Source of the DNA: Beta vulgaris subsp. vulgaris
Lineage: Eukaryota > Streptophyta > Magnoliopsida > Caryophyllales > Amaranthaceae
Direction of reading: 5' to 3'
DNA length: 64,000 nucleotides
NCBI RefSeq assembly: GCF_026745355.1
Contig: NC_079202.1
Location: 42,802,561 to 42,866,560, forward strand
Position numbers and translations under genes: made by a program. Below the pieces are notes generated by a model. The model saw nothing but the letters and a program-made list of their open reading frames with translations. It was not told the DNA's origin and searched no databases. Shown piece after piece: positions 57,626 through 64,000 of this stretch (within the stretch, counting starts at the first letter, position 1; every line of letters begins with the position of its first letter).

Positions 57626-58799
57626 CACTAAGGAGAGTTAGCTTAAACACCACTCTCAAGGTTCATTATTGAAAAGTCGATTAATCAAAACAATTAGATA
57701 TGCTTTTGTTGGTGCAAATTCAGTTGGATGACTTTGCAAACAAGTCAATGCACACCCAATAGTTATATACTGAATGTCATGGGAGTCTTAGTCACTAAGG
57801 GTTACCGGTTTTAATTTGGTAAAACCTTGCTAACGTACTTTGTTATAGCTTAATGTAATTAAACTATAACGCCTAGTAAATTCAGACGACGAGTATTAAA
57901 TACGATTATCAACACAATAATTAATCTATTAATTAAAGTTGAATGTTCCCACTTATGTCACAAACTTCTAGCAAGATTTTATAACACACATAGAGATAGA
58001 CCAGGCTGGACAATTAAAGGATAAACATGAAGATGAATACCTCCATTGATTTCGACTAAAATTGGAGACTGAACAAACTTGGTAACTCAATACATGCTCT
58101 AATTCTAGGCTAAAGGCTAACTATAACCCTGGAAGGGGGTTGGCTAATCTAGGTAAAGCTACGCTAGAAAAAAGTAAATTGCACGTTTGTTGTGTGTTGT
58201 GTTTGTTGTCTTGTTATGATATTCCTTCTTGTATTTATACTACAGAGATCTATGTAACTTCTTTGCTTCTTGAGGGAAATGATTTGAATCATTTATGATT
58301 CAAATCACAACTAACGTCTTATGGCGCCATGATACTCACGTTCCATTACCCACATTCTTGTATGCTTTATAATCAGATTAACTTCTAGCCACGTCCTCGT
58401 ATTCAGCGTTGCTTTGGCTTTCAACTCTTAACTGCTATCTCTTGATTATTATTGAGGGTTGGGCTTTCTTTTATGAATTGCTGATTATTGACTTCTGTTG
58501 ACTATCTATCATGAGCTTCTTTATATGATTGGGCTTATACATTGACGTGATCATTAAACCTTTTGGGGCTTGATTCAATGAATCATAATAAATGCCAACT
58601 ATGACATAAAAATGGTAGTAACAGCTTCATACTATACGATTTGTTGAATTCCAAATAACATATTCAATAACAAAATCAATTTACAAAACATACTCATATT
58701 TTTATAGAGCATTCTACCCCACTCCAGTTGGATTACACAACCATATGACCGAAGCTACGTGGAAGTAATCAACAAACCTATACTCATTTAAGTAATCTC
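57626..58799 (-). repeat. 5' LTR of the minus-strand gypsy relic, outer end truncated
   Basis: Starts ACTAAGGAGAGTTAGCTTAA and runs in parallel with 49026-51732 (minus the CACTA insertion), with a few percent of mismatches and small indels. It lacks the outer 120 bp that the left LTR has next to its purine tract. At 58799 the similarity stops abruptly, so a deletion or a later insertion removed the end. Confidence 0.75.
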
Positions 58800-60040
58800 A
58801 TATACTCTTACTTCTGTAAATCCCAATATGTTGTATAATATGATCACTATAAGAGGGGGGTGAATTATAGTGAGAGAATAAGCATAACGTTTTGCGGAAT
58901 TAAAAGCCAGTTAGTGAATAAACAACGAAAATATAAGAGATTTTAGCAAGGAAAAACTTCCTATGCCCAATATAATAGGCCAACAACTCTGTTACAAACC
59001 TATTAATTCTCTCAAACCACAACCTCGGTTCCTAAACTCAAGTTCCCAACAACAGTTTCCACTAATTGTTGTTTCTCTCAAACTTCACTCGAAGTTCCTT
59101 TCTCTTTCCCTTTCTCTTGCTTCACTCAAAGCTTTCTCACACTTACATGAGTTCACTCAAACCCTTCAACCAAATAAATGCAATTTCTAATAACAACGGA
59201 AGAGTAAAAACAAAAGATCGTAAGTATGAACCATCTTGAGAAAACTGACACTTAGACTACATAGGATTTTAAGCTATGCCAGACACAAATTAATCTTGGG
59301 ATTAGGCGCATATTTATAGTAATTAACCATGAATTAATTTTCCACTAATTAACCCACTAACCCTATGATTTCCACTAATTAACTTTACTTGGGAACTAAG
59401 AAGCTAACCCACTAACTCACTTAGAATGTGTAGCAGAGCAAATTACGTTAAAAGTGGTTACTTGGGGAATAATTTAACAATTAAAACATAATTCAATTCA
59501 AGAAAAATATATTTTACATTTATTTTAAATCTATCCGAAAAATCAAATTTTATTTAAAGAATAAAATCGTTTTACTTAAAAATAGAAAAGATAAGATTTT
59601 GAAAATAAAATAATATCTTTTTCGAATAAAAAAAACTAATTAAAATCTTTTCCTAACTAATTCCCCAAAATAGTGGATCTAGGCCTAATTAAACTAGGAC
59701 TCCTAAATTTCTTATTATACGCTTAACATTAATTAGGCGCTTAACATTAATTAGGTTTAGGTGTTCCTAATTTCGTTTCCAAGTCAGTTCCCAACTGAAA
59801 TTCCTAAGTTGTGCTAGTGTCTATTCCTGTCATGGGAATAGAACTCAGTTCTTTTGAGAATTCAACACCAAACATCTTTTACCTCTACTCGACCTTAGCA
59901 TGAAGAATATAATACACCCTAATGTATTTTAATCTTCATTCCAAGCTTGATTCTTCATCTTAGGAACATCTTCACTTCAATCTTGATTAATTCTCCATCT
60001 TTAATCTTCGATCAAGTATTCTCTTTATTCTTCAATGAAT
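58800..60040. other. Unclassified, possibly retroelement-derived
   Basis: It contains AAGAGGGGGGTGAATTATAG near 58851, a polypurine-like stretch of the kind found in copia elements, then a Leu/Ser-rich 75-codon frame (58963-59190) without a known domain, then AT-rich DNA. The paired ends are not visible. Confidence 0.3.
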
Positions 60041-60044
60041 AACC

Positions 60045-60125
60045 TAGCAACATCATACATGAAATAATACAAGTATGTCTTTTGTGGTTAACATCATACA
60101 TGAAATAATACAAGTATGTCTTCTG
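60045..60125. repeat. Direct repeat of about 38 bp
   Basis: CATCATACATGAAATAATAC, AAGTATGTCTT occurs twice in a row (near 60051 and 60089). Confidence 0.85.
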
Positions 60126-60310
60126 TCGTTTCCTAATAGTACCGTAATAAGTGTGTTAGATATCGAAATACTTGTTTAAGTCTTTTTAGTTAAATATAAT
60201 TGTAGTATAAAACTTTATCATATTTTATTTGAAACATTAGACAATAAAGTTATGAGAAATTATTGGGTCAAACTTATTTGACCATAATCTTCAGACAGAC
60301 GGCTAGACCA

Positions 60311-60410
60311 TTGAATAGTTGAGAAGAACAATTGAATATCTAAGAAGAAAGATTGAATATCTAAGAAGAAAGATTGAATATCTGAGTAGAACAGTTGAAT
60401 ATCTGACGTA
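60311..60410. repeat. Minisatellite of 21-bp units
   Basis: About four copies of TTGAATATCTAAGAAGAAAGA with variation in the last unit. Weaker related words (TTGAATATTTGA) continue to about 60500. Confidence 0.85.
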
Positions 60411-60941
60411 ATATTTTGATTAATTGAAAAAACTTGAAAAAACCCCGAGATGATAAGTTGAATATTTGAGACAAATTAACTTTGAAATAGTTGAGTTGAA
60501 AATTCAATGTCTAACATGAAACTATGTAATATTTAGAGTCTAATGTATATTTAAGAATGGATAGTTGAGTTGATTATGAATATCTTACTTTAGAAATTGA
60601 ATAACTGATATATTATTTGAATGACTGATTCAAGAATTTCAATTCCTCAAATATATCCTCGTGCACTTTCCTCCAATCTTCTTTCTCCTCCTTCCTCATT
60701 TCTCCCCCATCATCGCCATCGCACTTCAACAAACCCTCACTAAGCATAGCGAGCAACACGATAACCGAAGTAAGGAAGTTGGAGTGCAGCGGCATTTCAA
60801 GGGTTTTTCTCTCCTCGTGCAGAGTCAACGCATGTGTAACGAGTTCCCGTGTGAGGATAGGCTAAAGATTCTGTTTGTATGTTGTGCTCCATGGTAGTGT
60901 TGGTGTTAAAGGGTCCACAACTTATCAGGTATGTTTGTGTA
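60411..60941. other. Intergenic; short open patch of unknown nature
   Basis: Both strands are open at 60613-60897 (plus: MHFPPIFFLLLPHF...; minus: MTLHEERKTLEMPLHS...). Neither shows a known domain; the minus-strand product is Lys/Glu-rich. This may be a captured exon or chance. Confidence 0.3.
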
Positions 60942-61550
60942 TGAAAATTGGAAAAGAATAATCCTACCTTTCACCATCTGCTCAAAACAATTCCACGTTT
61001 GGATTATTTCAAAATAATCCCACCTAGCTACCATATCTACTTATTTTGATCCTTTTAATCGATAACCGGTAAAATAGGTAAAAAGTTATGTTTTCCTCTT
61101 AGACCTGTGTGTTTATGTCAACAACACATCTTTCCTCATTAACTCAAACTTTAGCCATGAAACATCATAACTCCCCCCTCTCTGTGTTCCTCGGCCTTCC
61201 TTCCTCCTGCCACTACCCACTCCTCTCACCACCTACATAAAGCATCCCTCTTATATATTTCTCTCTCAAATTACCCAAACAAATATAATCAAGCAAAATT
61301 TTTCCTCAATCTTAAAACAAGGAAAATAAAACGTGAAATTAAATAAGTTAAAATGAAATATACTCGCAATAAGCAAAGCAGTGGTGGTATGGGGAATGAA
61401 TCTCATCGGCACTTGTAGACGAAGGAACGAAGGCAACACCATAAGGAGTGGTGGAGCGGGGATGTTGATGGATATTGGATATTTTTGAGATGTGGTTTAT
61501 CCAAAATTTGAGTAAAAATGGAAGTGGGGTTGGGGATCATGGCGGTGGTT

Positions 61551-61895
61551 AGGGCTGCTTATAGATCGACCCAAGCCCGAACTATGGTTGATCAGCTTGT
61601 GTTCATTTAAATTTATTCGAGCTCGATCCAAGATTGAAGCTTAATGAGACGAGGTTTGACCAAAGTTAAATTTGTCGAGCTTAAATTGTTCACAAATAGG
61701 CTTGATTTTTTATCACCTTATTTTTTTTTACATGTTTTCTTTGTTTTTTCTTTTGAATATCTGAGATCTATAGGATTTCTTTTAAACAATAACTATTAAC
61801 TTATTATTGTGTGATATCTAGGTTAAAATATTTATGTGTGTGCGTGCGTGCGTGCGTGCGTGCGTGCGCGTGCGTGCGTGCGTGTGTGCGTGCGT

Positions 61896-61928
<33 letters not shown>

Positions 61929-62121
61929 TTATATATATTTCCATATAAAAGTATAATCGAATATGTTCAGGAGCTTTCTAGCCGAGTTTTGCCTAACTCA
62001 GCTCAGCTCGTTAAAGTCTCGAGCCGAGTCAGAATCTGAGCCAAGCCCCCACGAGCCGAGTTTTAACTGAGTCGATCCAGAACTATTCGTAAACATGTCA
62101 GACTCATTAATACACCTAGTG
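61551..62121. mobile_element. hAT-like repeat nested in the MULE
   Basis: It begins TAGGGCTGCTTATAGATCGA and near the right end contains GAACTATTCGTAAACATGTC. Words such as GAGCTCGATCC, GAGCCGAGT and CAGCTCG recur in both orientations, as in plant hAT MITEs of the TAGGGCTG type. The right terminus and the 8-bp duplication are too decayed to fix. Confidence 0.5.
61834..61927. repeat. (TGCG)n(TG)n microsatellite
   Basis: About 60 bases of TGCG units then about 25 bases of TG units. The Cys/Val/Arg frame across it is not a gene. Confidence 0.97.
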
Positions 62122-62724
62122 TGGTGGCGACTTAGGAGAGTGGGGTTGTGGTGAAAGTGGCATGGTGGGATATTAGATGGGGGCTTAGGAGGGTTAGTAG
62201 GTCTGATGTATGGTTTGGGTAGGTGTAGTTTTAGTTTTTTATTTTAATTAAGTTGAATTATTTAGGAGGACATTGTAATTAATTAAGAGAGATAATTGGT
62301 CAAATGCAAGTAATCATGGTCAAACAAGTCAATTTTAAGTTATAACCTATTGTAACCGGTTAGTGTTGGATTGTGTCCAACATAAAAAGATAGGACAGTG
62401 AGGTGGGATCATATTTAAATATTCCAAAGATGGGAGTTGAGTATATAGTGTAAAGGTGGGGTTATTATTTTCAACTTTTCCATTTGTGTAACATCTTTTT
62501 GATTGGTTTGGATGTATGGAAAATGTCCATGAGTTTGGTAGTCTTTGTTAAGGAGAGAGAAAGGAGGGAGTCGAGAGTGAGATTTTTGTTTTATTTGGGA
62601 TTCAGCGGTGGATCGTCAAATCAAATGTTTGTTTCAGACGATTTAACCCAATACTTTCACTAAAGTTATAGTGTATTGACGGCTATATTGATTTAAATTA
62701 CTTGCTTTGTACCAAGAGACAATA

Positions 62725-62955
62725 TAATCCCCTTGTTTTTTCAATTGTTATATTGTGGTAAGTACAAAAGTTTAGGTAATGTTACTTTCAAACTTTTTAG
62801 AGGATATTATTTGACCCAGTGAATGTAAAATAAAGGAAAACAGTGAAAAAAGTACTTTTTGATAGCCAAAAAGTATTATAAATAAGGGAAGTTTTAACAA
62901 TGTAGCAATTAGAAAAAACTATTTAACATATATCAATTAAAATAAATGGAGGAAG
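62725..62955. mobile_element. Decayed Stowaway MITE
   Basis: The right end, reverse-complemented, CTTCCTCCATTTATTTTAAT and the left TAATCCCCTTGTTTTTTCAA are weak inverted repeats. The interior (TTACTTTCAAACTTTTTAGA, AATGTAAAATAAAGGAAAAC) matches the Stowaway at 17383-17643. Confidence 0.65.
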
Positions 62956-62957
62956 TA

Positions 62958-64000
62958 ATATGAATCTATGATTTCATGGAGAGCTGGCGATCTCAACCAA
63001 ACAAATGAAGTATGTAGTCGTGAATCGTAATCAACCAAAAAAAAATTTACTGTGTTTAAATCTAGATCCGTTAGCTAGATCCATGTTGAATTTGAATTTC
63101 TAGAGAATCTAATCAATTTTTTATGTTAAAATCTGTTGCATTTCTAACTGCCATAATGCTATCCTTGACTCTTACAAAAAATCCATCAGATAGTTATAGT
63201 TGTCCACTTGTCCCCCACTTTTTGAAAGTATATGTTCTCACTTGTTTGGCCCAAAATGGACGTATTTGCTTTGCCGTGCTTTTGGCAATTTAGTTGGACT
63301 AATTCTTTTTAGTGTAGAGAAAGTCATTTGGACAAATAATGTAGATGAAATTTAATTTTAGGTTTTAAACAACGTTTTTTAAGATTTTAATCAATTAAAT
63401 TAGTTGGTATTCACTAGTTTGAGTATACTATTACTTACTATGCTTTTCGAGCTTTGGTATGGTAGTATAAGAATCTAGGTAATTACTTTAAAAGACCAAC
63501 GTCATTTATCCAAACGCACATCGAGTGACTACACTCATTGTTGGCATTGTTCCTTCCAATCTTGAGGTTGAGGGTTCATTTCTCACTAGAGGTATTTTAA
63601 GAATAGGGAATTCCATTATCCCCCCTTATTATTAGAGTGTTTAACCCGTTATCCGGATTGGTTTGACCTGTGCGAGGCTCTGATTCGATAGGCCAATTCA
63701 TCTAACCAATCTGAAATAAAAAATCCCATCATGCATATATATTTTTGGACCATATATATATAGCATCAAAGTGAGGAACTTCATCACAAATTTGTCAATT
63801 TGGAGTTATGGCCCATATATGTTTTTTCGTCCCCGGACAAAGAAAGAAGTTACTAACTAACAAAATCCCTCTATTTCTTGAAATATTGCGTTCCCACTTA
63901 ACATCATGCATAGAAAAAAAATCGACTGTCCCTGTCCCTGTGCCTTGTGGTTTTACGGCAATTGCTAATTAAGGTTATATAATATTCAACCTATGCGATG
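62958..64000. other. Intergenic to the right edge, nothing recognised
   Basis: No gene, RNA or element end that I could support. Confidence 0.5.

Larger units (their letters stand above)
60942..62481. mobile_element. Mutator-type element with long inverted repeats
   Basis: The left 130 bp (TGAAAATTGGAAAAGAATAA..., TGGATTATTTCAAAATAATC, to ATAACCGGT) match the reverse complement of the right 140 bp (ending CAACTTTTCC at 62481) with moderate divergence. The flanks are GTTTGTGTA (60933-60941) and ATTTGTGTA (62482-62490), 8 of 9 identical. Long inverted repeats and a 9-bp duplication indicate MULE. No transposase inside; a hAT-like repeat and a GT/GC microsatellite lie in its middle. 1,540 bp. 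Confidence 0.75.

Noticed and set aside
61836..62039. Cys/Val/Arg-rich frame suggesting a cysteine-rich peptide
   Set aside because: It is the TGCG/TG microsatellite.
1..64000. tRNA, rRNA or other structured RNA genes
   Set aside because: No cloverleaf with A and B boxes, rRNA core or snRNA motif was found by eye; a covariance-model scan would be needed to exclude diverged ones.

Overview
The window is nuclear DNA of a flowering plant, most likely a eudicot. It is AT-rich, carries GT-AG introns, and holds one ordinary plant gene (a germin-like protein) in a dense field of plant transposons. The species cannot be fixed from the sequence alone; nothing here looks prokaryotic, organellar or viral.

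Layout. 1-918: minus-strand N-terminal part of a decayed TTF-zinc-finger/ZMYM1-like (hAT-related) transposase gene running off the left edge. 1851-6064: complete PIF/Harbinger element with TAA target duplications and relics of both of its genes. 8460-8885: a MITE that is an internally deleted copy of that same Harbinger. 9757-11459: a Stowaway-like MITE and a non-autonomous Helitron. 11709-14472 (minus): the germin-like gene, two exons, with a hAT element inside its roughly 2.1-kb intron. 15311-17900: a run of small elements (Stowaway, Mutator MITE, hAT, Helitron with nested Stowaway), most with exact target-site duplications.

18471-27043 is the most interesting object: an 8.6-kb Mutator-like element (MULE) with roughly 100-bp terminal inverted repeats and a near-perfect 9-bp target duplication. 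It carries two convergent genes. One encodes a FAR1-type zinc finger, MULE transposase and SWIM finger followed by an OTU-type cysteine protease domain. The other is a five-exon plant mobile domain (PMD, MAIN-like) gene. Both are recently broken by a few stops and frameshifts. An array of palindromic GTTTCGTG/CACGAAAC repeats lies in the first intron of the transposase gene.

27062-34741: a 120-bp minisatellite, an HD-Zip I C-terminal gene fragment, and two head-to-tail minus-strand Helitrons, the first retaining a Pif1-type helicase with recognisable motifs. 39782-44786: a young, almost intact Ty1/copia element (192-bp LTRs, GAACT duplication). 47181-48637: a solo LTR (CTAGT duplication) with a nested Stowaway. 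49026-58799: a minus-strand Ty3/gypsy relic with protease and reverse transcriptase but no recognisable integrase; its left LTR is interrupted by a CACTA element. 60942-62481: another MULE-type element with long inverted repeats.

Only the germin-like gene looks like a functioning host gene. The rest is a nested record of several superfamilies of transposons, most of which can be delimited to the base by their target duplications.
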